A stretch of DNA of 64,000 nt from Petrolisthes cinctipes (GCA_033782935.1 JAWQEG010003695.1:39192-103191), one strand, 5' to 3'. Positions 34,526 through 47,254 are shown, numbered from the stretch's first letter. The notes: generated by a model from the letters alone, not told the origin. Numbers and translations are program-made.

Positions 34526-34680
34526 CAGTCACGAGCACTAATAAGTATACAGCTTTGGTTGAAGCTTTGAACAGTCCAATATCACCAACGAAGTAATTCC
34601 AATGGATATATTATGGAGCTTTTATTGTCTGCCTCTTTGTATTCGAAGCACACCTGAATACTTATTAGTGCTCGTGACTG
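34526..34680. mobile_element. TA-flanked MITE with 23-bp perfect inverted ends
   Basis: A 155-bp element. Both ends read CAGTCACGAGCACTAATA then AGTAT, perfectly inverted for 23 bp and flanked by TA on each side. The CAGT start and TA flanks fit a Tc1/mariner-type non-autonomous element. The perfect ends suggest a recent copy. Confidence 0.85.
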
Positions 34681-34682
34681 TA

Positions 34683-35064
34683 CATACATATATCAGCTGA
34701 GGGAAGGAAAAACAGGTTGAGATAAAGGTGAGTTTGGTTATATTGTTTGTGTCCTTATCATGATCCAGGTATCCCTAACACAAACACACACGTCACGACT
34801 TGCAAACTGGTACCCAAGTGCGGAGAGATAATCATGAGGAAATAATATACCGAACAGTTAACATCCTAATGGAACCAAAAACGTTGTCTTAAGTTATCAT
34901 ATGATCCACTTCTGAAATGTCCATTGGAAACACCATTTAGTGAGTTCAGCTCCTATGACTGAAAGGATTCAACCCTCAGACCGGTACTCTAACCAGGTGT
35001 TATATGCACACTGTAGTTACGTATGTGTGTATGTTCTATATGAGTCAGATGTGATTATTAGTAG

Positions 35065-35068
<4 letters not shown>
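34683..35068. other. Unique DNA, no gene seen
   Basis: No feature recognised. Confidence 0.4.
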
Positions 35069-35117
<49 letters not shown>

Positions 35118-35362
35118 GTGTATATATATGGGAGCGTGTATATTATGAATGCATGTTCACAAATGCGTTATGGTGTGTGTGTGTGTGTATGTGTGTGTGT
35201 GAGCGCGAGACTTGTTTTGTGTGTGTGTGCGTATGAGTGTGTAACAGGTGGCCAAGACGAAGAACGTGATGGTGGGGTGCAAGTAAAGGAGGAGGAGGAG
35301 GTGGAGGAGGAGGAGGAACAGGTGGTGGAGGAGAAGCAGGTGGTGGTGGTGGTGGTGGTGGA
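35069..35362. repeat. (GT)n and GGA/GGT-rich low-complexity cluster
   Basis: (GT)n at 35069-35115 and about 35175-35230, then GGAGGAGGAGGTGG-type sequence at 35286-35362. All overlapping frames are low-complexity. Confidence 0.9.
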
Positions 35363-35714
35363 GAGGCAACCAACCATCCAACTCAGCACACCCAGTCGCC
35401 CACGCCTCCTTCAGTCACTATAGTCAGTCTACCCCAAAGGTTCGTGGAGAGTGGGTGTGTGTTGCTCTCTTTGCCATCGTCACGCACTGGGCTATTCCAT
35501 TACAATGTATACGCGAGGGATGGCGTGACAGTTATGACATACAAAATAGTGAGACAGACGACTTGTAGTGAAGTGCTGACAGTGTGTGAGTGAAGTGAAT
35601 TGTCAAGGAGATAACAGTGATTGAGTGCCACTAAATATTAGGTGAGTTACATTTGAATGATTATATGGATTGTGCTGTTATCTATACAGTGATGGTAACT
35701 GTTTAATGAAGGAG

Positions 35715-35903
35715 ATAGTGGTGGTGGTGGTGGTGGTGCTGGTGTTAATTATGTTGCAAGTGATGTTGGTAGTTTTTATGTTCAGTTGTTGAAGTGGGAA
35801 TTGTAGTTTTAGTGGTGGTGGTAGAGGTACTGGTGCTGTTTATGGTGATGGTGGTAATCATGTTGTCAGTGCAGGCGGTGTGTGTGTGTGTGTGTGTGTG
35901 TGT
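35715..35903. repeat. GGT-rich tract ending in (GT)n
   Basis: GGTGGTGGT near 35717-35745, dispersed GGTGGTAG, and (GT)n near 35878-35902. Confidence 0.85.
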
Positions 35904-36530
35904 GGTAGTGGAAGAGGTAAATATGTCCGAGATACGACTAACAAATTCGATGTACAATTATTCTAGTATTAATAAAAACAATAGTAGTAGTTATAAGTAG
36001 TACCTGTACAGTAATTTTAACATCAGCAATGATAGTAATAATAGCAACTCAAATTAGTAACTATTAAAGGAGAGATCGTATGGACTATATAGGCTTATGT
36101 ATTACTTACGACTTGTGACTTGTACTTGTGATGGGAGATGGGAGTAAAAGGGGCAGTATGTATGTATTACCATTACTAGCATGATAAAGTTGGCAAAAGG
36201 AGAATGACAACAATAATGACAAAAGGTAAAACAGGAATGAGAAGGGAAATCTTAGTTACACCATACGGCACATTACCTCTCCCCTGATTATTATATTGAG
36301 AAAGGATCGAGCGGCGTTATTTATCACTTCCTTTTATAATAGACCATGAGCGTTACCGTATAGATAATAGTGTTACGAACTATCACCCTAACACGTTTGT
36401 CCTTAGCTTTCTATTCCCCATCCCAAGTCCAATATTATATCTTTTGGTTTCTTCGATGTTCTACAAGGCTTTAGAAACACAATTTTTTTGGACGAAGGAA
36501 TTGATAGTTTAAATAGAAGAATGGAGACGG
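35904..36530. other. Unique DNA, no gene seen
   Basis: Short AGT triplet runs near 35980 only. Confidence 0.4.
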
Positions 36531-36534
36531 AATG

Positions 36535-36772
36535 GGGGTCCTGATTGTGTAATGGTTATCATGCTCGCCTAGCAAGCCAGAGATCCCGGGTTCGAGTCAG
36601 TGGAATAGTTGGATCATTTTCCCAGCCCCCTATGTCCCTGTTCACCAAGCAGTAAGTAGGTACCCGGCTGTAAGAGCGAGGATTGCAACCTTGTAGGCTG
36701 AGGGAAGATGTGTTGATAAAGCCCAAGATCTTCTTCTTCAGAATTAATGGTATGATGCCCATTTAAAAAAGT
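36535..36772 (+). mobile_element. tRNA-derived SINE
   Basis: The head resembles a tRNA gene. An A-box-like TTGTGTAATGGTTATCATG, an anticodon arm CTCGC-CTAGCAA-GCCAG (one mismatched pair) and a B-box GGGTTCGAGTC lie at tRNA spacing (36545-36597). The acceptor end does not close, so it is not a working tRNA gene. The unrelated body includes GTTCACCAAGCAGTAAGTAG then GTACCCGGCTG. The tail includes a short TTC run near 36732. Such a head-body-tail layout is that of a SINE transcribed by RNA polymerase III from its own A and B boxes. Exact ends and partner LINE are unknown. Confidence 0.6.
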
Positions 36773-37424
36773 AGATAATTATTAGGACTGTACAAGCACA
36801 AGAGAGACTGAACACGAGTAGAGGAGAGTCTAGGGATGTAAGAAGTTGTCAACGTTTCGTCTGCAACTTTTTGGTAGCTAAGAGTGAGGCGGCAGCGGCG
36901 GCGTCAGGTGTGCATAAGGTGGGTCTCCTCACAGTCCAGATGGGTCTCCGGTACCGTTGTGACCAAATGCCGTCAGTGTTCTTTCAGATCCAAGGTTTTA
37001 TGACTGGTACATTGAGTGTGACATTCGTAGTCACTCTGGAAGGCCCACTACCGGATATCGATCGGGTTTGAGATGCACCTAGTCATTCTGTTAGACCCAA
37101 TATCTAGTTTTCTGGGAAGTGTTACCCTACCCGGGCCTACCGTTATGCCGACAACTATTTCGTTACATTTCTAATACTCCTTACTAATGAATTTACTATT
37201 ATGCAAAACTTTTCGTAAATCATTTATTTCCCATCGTTCACTTCAGCTTTTTCAAGTTAAAGTCAACGTAACAAGACCAAAGTACTCCTTTATATAACGG
37301 TTATTTAAAAAAGTATATATTTCGTTCAGGACCCGAACAGCCTGTTGGTTTGACATTGGTAGCGTAGGTCTACTCCTTGTTCTTCAGGTCTACAAAGGAT
37401 TATTACAGGCCAAGGTATAACAAA
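36773..37424. other. Unique DNA, no gene seen
   Basis: No feature recognised. Confidence 0.4.
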
Positions 37425-37840
37425 GCAAGAGTGAAATGCTTTATTAACCTTTTGTTGCCAATGTTTTCTCCGTTGTTAAATAATAATAAATACAATAATT
37501 TGGAGTGATTTATGATAAAAGTTGAGTGGCGACGCTAATCCAGCTACAATTGAACCAATCCTTATTGTTAGTAGTTTTCATTCAAACTTTAGTAAAAAAA
37601 AAAATGTTCGTATCCACAATCGCGCAACTTTTAAATAACTAGCGTTGTGTTTTGTAATTATTTATTTGTCTGAACGATTTATTGTTAAAATAATACGGTA
37701 TAAGGATTGGTTCAATTGTAGCTGGATTACTGTCGCCATTCAACTTTGATCATAAATCACTCCAAATTATTGTGTTTATTATTGTTTAACAACGGAGAAA
37801 ACATTGGCAACAAAAGGTTAATAAAGCATTTCACTCTTGC
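37425..37840. mobile_element. Palindromic element with 141-bp near-identical arms
   Basis: The left arm (37425-37565) and right arm (37700-37840) are reverse complements with only about seven visible differences. Both start GCAAGAGTGAAATGCTTTAT and include TTTTGTTGCCAATGTTTTCT and CCAGCTACAATTGAACCAAT. A 134-bp AT-rich loop separates them. No coding capacity and no clear target duplication were found. It could be a MITE of unknown class or a local inverted duplication. Confidence 0.75.
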
Positions 37841-38416
37841 TGAAACCTTAGTGATTCATGAGTGGCGCCGCCCGTCTTATTTGTTTCAGTGGCGAGTGAC
37901 AATTACCGTACTGAATACAGGAAGGAGTCAAGGTGCCAGGGGGAAAAATTCAGTTGACTACTCGGAGAACCAGAGGACAGTCACTGGATACAAGCGGGAA
38001 TAGAGTCCCTACGAGCACCAGTCAGTATACATGGATTGGTGTTTTTTGTTTGTTTTGATTTTCATTAACCAGGGCAACACAGGGTATTGCCACTAGTTCA
38101 TTATATACTCAACAAAGCAAGTAATTAAGGTGTCGCCTGATAAATCCTGCCCTGGGTTATTTGAGAGGACTTGTTTTTTCCCAAGCAACCTTGTTTGTGT
38201 GTAGGCTATAGCTTACCACATGGGATGTCTGGGCCGCTGCAGTCTACACACTGATACTCTTTTCATATAGTTCACTGCATGTGGGATACAACGATGAAAT
38301 ACCATTACACACACATGCTGAAGGAAGAGGTTCGGTGCATATAATCTGAACCCCAAAAAAATCGGACACTTCCTAGAGACAAATAAATCCATCTAATGTT
38401 AGCCAGAGTTTTGCCA
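37841..38416. other. Unique DNA, no gene seen
   Basis: No feature recognised. Confidence 0.4.
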
Positions 38417-38590
38417 TTTTGGGGTGTCATCTCTCGTGGGTACATCTGAAGACTAATGATTCCTCCAAACTATGGCAGGAAACAGATAACTTCAAATCAT
38501 GAGCATACATATAGGAGGGGATCTGTTTTGTAGCTTAGTTTGGTACAATCAGTAGCCCTAAGTTTCACCGACGAGAGATGATCCCCTTAA
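38417..38590. mobile_element. TTAA-ended foldback miniature element, copy 5
   Basis: The right end is CCCCTTAA. The left end is degenerate TTTTGGGG. The arms pair along most of their length: GTCATCTCTCGTGGG on the left with ATCATCTCTCGTCGG (reverse complement) on the right. Then ATGATTCCTCCAAACTAT and GGCAGGAAACAGAT on the left pair with CTGATTGTACCAAACTAA and CTACAAAACAGATC on the right. Confidence 0.7.
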
Positions 38591-41500
38591 GTGAAATCAA
38601 CATGGAGAATGTGTCAAATCATCTCCATACAGTTCCCCCCGCAATGCTAGATTCTAAAGGCTGAAACAATACTCAGTGATTACGGTATATTACTATAAGA
38701 ACTGTACGAGGCAACACTTGTTAGATAACAGCTGCAGATTCCAAGATTTTAGGACAATAAGTGAGATAGTTACTGGAGCCTTATGCATTATAATATTGCT
38801 AACACGGGGAGATTTTATCGCCACAGTGAAACACCTCGTACCGATGGTGTTAATTGGTAAGACCTACTTTAGCATCCAATTACCGGGGCGTATGGCTACT
38901 ACTACGGGAGATATAGTGGGTATTGAAGGAGAATATATATATAATATATGCTCATAATAATGGTGTTGGGAGTGAGGGTATGACTCTTACACTACAGAGA
39001 AGGGTTCACAAACGTCATTGCCCTGAGGTATTGTTGATGGTTGGCCAGGCTCTCTGAGGTGTCCAGTCATCCACATCCTGAGTGAATGGCAACAGGTTTT
39101 CTGTCTTTCTATTAGCCATTTTCTTCCCCATACGTCGGCAGAACAAAACAAAATGATAACTCAACTTCTATAATAAGCTACTCATTATATTTAACATCTG
39201 GGGGAGCAAGACCCCAACGGAAAAGCAACATTTTTATTGTTCAGTAATCATAATAATAATTTGTTTAACACCTAGCACAACAAATGAAGACACAACTCAA
39301 CTATCAACATTTCATAACAATAATTTCATAACTAGAAGGCAATTAGTACTCTAACCCAAAGTTGGTTAAGATACAATGAATAACTGGATTATATTAATGT
39401 ATCGTAGAGCATAATTATTTAGGGGCTCTTTCGCTTGATATTCCATCGTATGCAAGAATAGCCTTGTATTATCGTCAACACCATGAATGTTCTGGTATAC
39501 GGCACATTTTTTACCAGAAGATTCACGCTCACTTCATTTCTTAATTATTACAGGTCGTTTAATTTTTCCTTTTTATAGTCAGGCGGAAACTCACCGGCTC
39601 CCTCATTTCATTCTCCAACTCCTTTCTCAAATTCAACGCAAACCAAGAAACATTACACCGAACATACCCTCAGCTGCGAAATAATCAACTGAAGATGAAA
39701 ACTGGAATTAAATTTATCCATGTGTACTTAATGTAAGGTCAGAGCTGGAAAGAAACCGATGAAATCTCGCCAGATTAAAAAGTTAACTATTGCTAATATG
39801 ATATTATAAATGCCACAATAAATATTCTAAATAAATATAGCTTCTTGTATATAAAACTATCTATATCCGGACACTGAATTCTCGTGCGTATTTGTAACTA
39901 TAAGCACCATTAAGTTTGCATGCATACCAGTGCTGTATTATCTATTTCTACGTATTCTGAACGATTCTGTTTTATCTTATCTGTAGGATGTGCAAGTAAT
40001 GACAGGCACACAATTAGAGGCGTGACTAAGAAAATTATTTGTATTCTCGCTTCCTCCCGAAGGGCCAAAGAAATATTATATTACGTTATGTTGCCGGTCG
40101 TGAGACTTCAGCTTTACACGAGAACAAGTATTCATTAAGAGAAAGAATCAGTTTAAAGAATGTGATAACTGATGTAAACATAAAGGACCGTATTCCTATT
40201 TAAACACCTCGGGTTTATGGTACACACGACGGGTGTGTAAAACTGCTGACATTAGCCTAGCTTGACAATAACCATTTTATGACAGTGGAAGACTAATCCA
40301 GTGGCAGCTGTGTTTTAGGCTTAACGAAGCAAACACAGCAGTATAGTTTTCCTCAGTCCTTTGACCTTCATACAGATTCGAATGTCTCTTGAACACTCTG
40401 AGGGTGAGTTTTTCCTGAAGCACCGATAAAGGAAAATCTGACAATTAAAAAAGAAAATAATGTTTCCGAAAAGAATAGCGAGTATTTCTATAATTTATAT
40501 TCTCATCCAACTTGAGTGCATTCGATCTCCGGACCGGATACAGTACAACATTCAGGATCTAACAAGTGACCGTCTACTTTACTCGAGTAATCACTACCAG
40601 TACTGTGCTAGACTTGTGGGAGACTTCAATGCTGGAGAAGATAATAAACAAGATATGGATATTCAATGCCATGGAGTTCTTGCATGGTTTACATATTATG
40701 TGCCATGACACTATTATACTACCGGTATGTAATATAATTCTTTACTCACACATAATATTGGCCTGATGGTTTGTTTTGAATTGATAGGCAGTGAGAGTAA
40801 CCAGTGTGTAGATGGTAGGGAGTGTTTACGATGGTAGGAGGTGACTGTGAGAGGGTGTGAGGAATTGGAGGCCGGGCCTATAGGCTATACGTTTGTTGGT
40901 TTTCACTGGGAATAACATTAACTACTCCTCTGTTTATGGGTCCGGCTGGGAACGACGCATGCGGAAGCTCATCAGTTTGGGACTCATTGTGGTCTAGTCG
41001 CTCCCAGTACCAAGCTATTAGGCGTGGATATGTGTGAGTCTCCCTCTCCTTGGGTAACGGCCGTGAGATGCTTCCTTTTCACTTGGAGAGTCAGTTTCAC
41101 AGTAGTGCACATTACATCTACAAGTATCCGAACCGCGTGGCTTGTGTACTGAGTTGTGACATTACCTCGTGAAAATTCTGATGACTGCAACACCAGAGTG
41201 ATGTTCATCATTCACGGTTAATGATAAGTAACAGCACTGATGAGTGTGGTCAGTGAACTTTGATGACTGTAAGGACTGATATATACAGGAAACAAGAAAC
41301 GAAACTGGTAGCCGCACTGCAAACCATCAACTCTGTAAATAGACATCTCTGCTTCTATTGTAACTCACTATGCCTGATAATATTATGGATGTACAGCGAG
41401 AGACATAAAATATATTTTCATCCATCCTGCTCTTCAGTAATTAGTAACTATAGTGAATGTGTAAAATAACCAATACAGGGGGCCTCAGCTTCCACGTTTT

Positions 41501-42177
41501 GCCTTACCAGCAAAACTTTCACGAATTAACAACCCCATAACATTACCGCTAACTGAAGATTTCTACTTTCTGTTATGTCATACCTGCATACATACCAAAT
41601 GTGTGCGAGCGTGTGCCTGTGTACAAAACACGTTCTGTTTATACAGTTGTCCACACAGAAGAACAAAAGAGTTGAAGAAACTGCTCTGGGTCTGTCGACT
41701 CATTCAAGGCAGTTTCCGATTTCTATCCATTCCTTAGAATCAACGTATGTTCTAATATATTTTCAATCGCTTGAGAACGAAGATATATTGTAACAAATAA
41801 AGTCTGTCAGCGTTAGCTAAAAGAAAAGTATTAAAGTGAAGCCATCGTGAGCATGAGTTTACAATTGTCCTGATGACAACTGTTATTTCCATACCTCTCG
41901 GTGGAATGGCATACTTTGCTAGATGTGTGAAGTTATGGCAACAAAAATTTGCAATGAAAATTTGAATCCAAGCCCTCCCACTCCTTAAATCAAAGTCAAG
42001 ACGCTGTATGGGGTGTATAAAGATTAAGGATATCCAATGCAATAATACGTCTTCAAATCTAGTTTCCTTTTCTCGCGTCCTCATCATAGTGCACCAGTTT
42101 CTGATGGCAACTATAAAAACACATTTCTTCTCGGCCCCTTCTGCTTCAAGGAGGGAAGGATTGAGTGTTCAGTATAT
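38591..42177. other. Long stretch of unique AT-rich DNA, no gene seen
   Basis: About 3.6 kb without microsatellites longer than about 20 bp, transposon ends or recognisable coding motifs. Frames of 60-111 codons have no family resemblance. It could be intronic or intergenic. Confidence 0.5.
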
Positions 42178-42415
42178 TAGACGGTGAGGGTGGAGGTGGG
42201 AGGAGAGAGGAATGATGCGAGTAGAAGGAGGGGAAACGGTAATACAGAAAGAGAGTCTACGGGAGGGAAAAAATAGTGAGAGAATAATGAAGACAGATAG
42301 TGTGGGAGGAGAGAGAAGGGGTTGAAGGGAGAGAGGGGGTGGAGGTGACAGCACGAGGGACTGGTAGGTGGATGGTTGGTTGGTTGGTTGGAGGGGGAAG
42401 AGAGCCAAGACAACA
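42178..42415. other. Purine-rich low-complexity DNA
   Basis: GGAGGGGA-type and (GGTT)n sequence. The Pro/Ser-rich minus-strand frames are artefacts. Confidence 0.6.
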
Positions 42416-42515
42416 TCTGCTGCTGTGAGGAGGACGATGGTCTGCCAGTGTGACCAACCCTACTGTGTCCTCACTCACACACACTCATTCGATGGCAAAC
42501 TCATCCACCACACGC

Positions 42516-42625
42516 AAAGTCACTCACTCACTCACTCACTCACGCACGCACTCACTCACTCACTCACGCACGCACGCACGCACTCACTCACTCACTCACT
42601 CACGCACGCACGCACTCACTCATAA
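42516..42625. repeat. (CACT)n/(CACG)n tetranucleotide array
   Basis: Tracts of CACT alternate with tracts of CACG about every 16-20 bp. The Thr/His/Ser-rich frames are artefacts. Confidence 0.9.
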
Positions 42626-42882
42626 GCCTATTCAAATTTGCACACTCCCTCACTCACATTCACTCACAACACAGTCGCTTGCCCAACTTGCTCTCAGAAA
42701 CGTTCACACACATTACAAACTCTTACGCTGTTCGCCTTCACACACACTCACTGACACACCTTAAAATTAATTCTCACACACATACACAAACGCACTAACA
42801 TTCCCCGGGTGCTCACACAATACCCCTACAATTACTCATACCTCCTCAGTCTTCCCTCTTTATTTCCGAAAAAAGGACAAAT

Positions 42883-43090
<208 letters not shown>

Positions 43091-44167
43091 AGAATGAAGG
43101 AGAACTGACAAAAGAATCCGATTGATAGGAAGGGGCGAAAAATTGAGAACAAATGAGAGGGAGAAAATGACTGGGAATGGAAGGAGAGTGTGGATCGATC
43201 ATAACCTGTCCAAAAGGTAAAAAAAAGTAATAAAATGGGAAATAAGAGGAAGAGAACGAGAAAATATAGAAAGATAGAAGAGACAGAAGGGAGTGAGAAA
43301 ATGACTAAAGGAGAGAAACAGAAGGGACTGAAAGGAGAAATAAAAAAGGTAAAAGGAAGAGAGAAACTGATAAACTCGAGGGAGGGAAGAAGAGGAGACA
43401 AAAAGAAGTCGATTGAGAAAAAAAATAACTGCCTGACCCATGGTAACTCCAACATAAAAACATTGATCACTTCCTTCCATTGACTGTGTGGGCAAAGTAC
43501 AAATAATTCAGCACTAAAAATTATAACAAGCTAATTTTTGGTTACACAACATAAAGTAAGAGACGAGAGAATCTCAATGTGCTGAAAAATGGCGAAAATA
43601 ACAATACAGTATATAATTTTTTTTTTTATAATTATGATAAAAACACTTACAATCTGGTGGTAGGGAAACATGAGGAAGGAGGGATGAGAAAAGTAGGTAT
43701 AAAAAAGATTAGATGAAGAGGGAAATTTGTAGGCGAAATGAGAAGAAAATAGGAAAGTCAGATGAGGAAGGGAGTGAGAAGAGGTATGCAAGATGGAATG
43801 GGAGAGAAGATGAATCACAAAACATAAAGGCGAAAAATGAAGAATGGAGCGTCAACAAGCACGAAGAAAAAAAGAAGGGAATAGAGGAGCGTCTGAGGAG
43901 AAAAACGGAATTCCCTGAGAGATGAGGAAGAAGAGAAGCGATAGAAGGCAGAATAGACTGGTTGGCATGTGGTTGGTGTCATAAAAGTGGGTTCAGTAGG
44001 CACAAGGTTTTGAGTTATTTTGGCTAAGAGGCCGATACGTTCCTTCCCTTTCCTGTACTTGTTCATATCGTAATCAGAATTTTGACAGCAGTTTTTCTAC
44101 AGTTGATTTAGTAAGTGTTGTCACAAGTTATATCAACGACTGTACTACCCATCCTAGATCCATGGTA
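43091..44167. other. Purine-biased unique DNA, no gene seen
   Basis: AG-rich plus strand at about 43110-43430 and 43670-43940 keeps low-complexity Lys/Glu/Arg-rich frames open. No motif supports a gene. Confidence 0.5.
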
Positions 44168-44315
44168 CAGTCAAGGTAAAAAAAAAAATCCTGCAATCTG
44201 CTAAATAAATGCGAGCCGTTATGAACCAATATTGCAGAGACCAACAGCTATGGTTTCGGATCATTTTTCGAAGCCATCTCATTGGAAGGTGTTGCAGGAC
44301 TATTGACCGTGACTG
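44168..44315. mobile_element. TA-flanked MITE (CAGTC ends)
   Basis: A 148-bp element between TA dinucleotides. Left CAGTCAAGGT then an A run and TCCTGCAA. Right (reverse complement) CAGTCACGGTCAATAG and TCCTGCAACACC. The A run replaces part of the left arm. A Tc1/mariner-type non-autonomous element is inferred. Confidence 0.7.
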
Positions 44316-44317
44316 TA

Positions 44318-44442
44318 CACTGGGGGGTTAATAATTCTGTCCTGATGTGAACCTCGTATCCCGTTCCTCCCGAATCACTGCAATTGGTCGACATTCATAT
44401 ATATTGTATCTCGGATCAGGACAGAATCATTGACATCTAGTG
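44318..44442. mobile_element. TA-flanked MITE (CACT ends), abutting the previous one
   Basis: 125 bp. Left CACTGGGGGGTTAATAATTC then TGTCCTGATG. Right (reverse complement) CACTAGATGTCAATGATTC then TGTCCTGATC. It shares the TA at 44316-44317 with its neighbour and has TA at 44443-44444. It is a different family from the CAGTC-ended one. Confidence 0.75.
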
Positions 44443-44444
44443 TA

Positions 44445-46221
44445 CAGTAGCACCATTACTTTCCCAACACACTAACCTATATGATGGCTGATGTAGTGTT
44501 CATATTTTCCTGGCATTAGAAAGTTAAAGGTATGTACACTCGTGATACGTAATCCCTGACCAGAGATGAACGGCAGGCACTACACACACATACCCTGCAT
44601 TCGAACTCAGCCTCTATGTTCACTAAGTGGGGAAATGAGCAATACCAGGCGATTCGAAACTTTCTGCTCCTCACACTCTGGTCAGAAATTATGTATCAGG
44701 AGTGTAGGCAGTGGGACAAGCCGTCTGTTTTACTCTCTTGTTGTCATGCTCCTGTGTGTAGAAAATGAGATGATTAGAGTTCTCCTCAGTAATGAAGGAC
44801 GGGACATTATCAACAACAATGCTATAGTGTAAAGAAATATTTTACAGTGTGCCAATTATGTATTTAGTTAGTACACTCTTGGCTTACTAGTAATTTGCTG
44901 GTGCTCAATAAACTGCCTTAGATCCACATTATATTGAGCAGATACATAATTATAAATGTACAGTACTTCATATTTTGTGTTGTAAAGATAAATTAAGCAT
45001 ACTTTATGTTGCAACATTGTTTATTAAAGTAAGTTTTTATCAACATTTCAACTACCGGTAACAGCATGTTAACAAATCTAAATCACTGAGTTACAAAGTT
45101 CAGAATACCTGGATGAATGTGTTGTTGTGAAGCTGGACGGTGAGGTTGGCAGTCCCGTGTGTGTGTGTGTGTGTGTGTGTAGCAGATGACGTTCACTGTG
45201 CTGCTACCATAATATTACCATCATTACGGCCACCCCACTTTTGAATTTATGCGTGAAATACAATTCCATTCGCTTCTGCACTCTAATTTCAACTCATGTG
45301 TCCTTCTTTCCTGTCTCGAACAAATTTGTTTTGTGTTTCTGGGTTTAGGCTACTAACAGCAGAGTAATGACTTCCAGCTTCGTAAGTTTATATTTTGAAT
45401 GAACTGTTCCCACTGCATCACTGATTTACGGAATGTCTGTTTAATTTCTCGTGTTATTTTGTGTCGAAAATTTTGCGCATAATTGTAGTCTTGGTAACCA
45501 AAGGAGGGTTACTTGTCAGTGCCGGGATCTGACATTTTCTGACGAACAGATTGGCTAACTAAGCCTGATAAGAGTGAAAAATTCCATATAATCTTGGTAT
45601 TCCATGTTTTTTTCCTCCAGTACACACGGTAGGATAACCTGCACTGAATAATAACTTGATCCAACCTCGGTTATCATTTTGCCTAATGTTAATAAAGTAC
45701 TACCCAGGCATCTCTTATCTGAAAAATTGTGTTTTGCGACAGGTTTCTAACTACATGGTTGCAGATAATATGTACACTGATAGGACAGAGGCCCGAGGAA
45801 CAAAACTGTTGATTGCCTTAGAAGAAGTGTGACCATCTACAACAACAACCATAAAGCGATCAGAAAGGTGTTGAGAGAAGCGTAGAAATCAGTAAAAGTA
45901 GTTCGGAAAATAAAGGTTTGTGCCAGCCTCTATACATCTGATATCAAACCTGGTACGCAGAAGAAATATCCTACTAAAATTTTACACATTTCAATTATTG
46001 TAAATTTGTCTTAAATCTACGCTAGCATTTCTGTACGGTACGATGCAATGATAATGCCAAAACCAACCAAACAACATACCGGTACACGTATATCATAACA
46101 AGACAAACAAACACGTATACCTACATATATCACCACAAGAAGCAAACATAAACAACACACAACAAACGACATCAGTGTAGGACGCAGTAAACAGCTGTCC
46201 TCCTTCAAACACCCTTCCCTC

Positions 46222-46225
<4 letters not shown>
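44445..46225. other. Unique AT-rich DNA, no gene seen
   Basis: A short (GT)n at about 45158-45180. Nothing else was recognised. Confidence 0.45.

Positions 46226-46256
<31 letters not shown>
46226..46256. repeat. (CA)n microsatellite
   Basis: About 15 AC units. Confidence 0.9.
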
Positions 46257-46258
<2 letters not shown>

Positions 46259-46431
46259 TGGATTGTGGCACCTTGTACACATCAGTAACTTCAACATATT
46301 TTCAGTACCCTCTATGTCTCTCCCCACCTACAGTACTTTCCATGTAAACAAACACTGTATCGCTCATTGATACTTACACCCTTGATTCCCTGTGGGTCAA
46401 AAATCGATAAAAAATAAACAAATATCACACT

Positions 46432-46772
46432 ACACCGTACCACATCACACAACACTACACCACTGGATATATCACACCATACCACACTACGTCACACCAC
46501 ACCACACTACGCCACATCATACGACACCAGACTATACTAACCACACCCACACCGTCACACCACACCACACTACATCACACCACACACCACACTACGTCAC
46601 ACCACACCACACCACACCACACACCACACTACGTCACACCACACCACACTACATCACACCACACCACACTACATCACACCACACACCACACTACGTCACA
46701 CCACACACCACACTACGTCACACCACACCACACCACACTACGTCACACCACACACCACATAACGTCACGGTC
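46432..46772 (+). repeat. Minisatellite of CACAC/CACCACAC units with TACGTCAC
   Basis: Degenerate units of CACACCACACTACGTCAC and CACACCACACTACATCAC spaced about 20-60 bp. The 206-codon His/Thr-rich frame is a translation of the array. Confidence 0.9.
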
Positions 46773-47063
46773 CAAGTCTACAGCTGTCGTCAGGGTTCAA
46801 AATTGCCGATCACGATCTCACTCACACGCACACTCAAACCTACCTCTCGTTTATTCACGCACTCACCCTGTTACACACTCACTCATGAACTTACACTGGC
46901 TAAATCACAAAATCATTCATTCTCTCGTATTCCACTCATTCATTCACTCATTTGTCCTCTACCTCATTCATATATTTTGTTGCCCAGTCTCCCTCACACA
47001 CTGATTAATTAAAAACTCACTATCTCATTCAATCACTCCCACTGAGAACTTGGGTTAAGCACT

Positions 47064-47254
47064 GCCACCACCATCACCACCACCACTATTACCACCATCA
47101 CCACCACCACTATCACCACCATCACCACCACCACTATCACCACCACCACTATCACCACCATCACCACCACTATCACCACCACCACCATCACTACCATCAC
47201 CATCACCACCACCACCACTATCACCACCATCACCACCATCACCATCACCATCAA
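47064..47254. repeat. (CAC/CAT)n trinucleotide array
   Basis: ACCACCATCACCACCACCA with TATC interruptions every 18-21 bp. Gly/Asp- and Val/Met-rich minus frames are artefacts. Confidence 0.9.

Noticed and set aside
36545..36600. Intact tRNA gene
   Set aside because: The A box, B box and anticodon-like loop are present, but the acceptor and T arms do not pair properly. A SINE head fits better.
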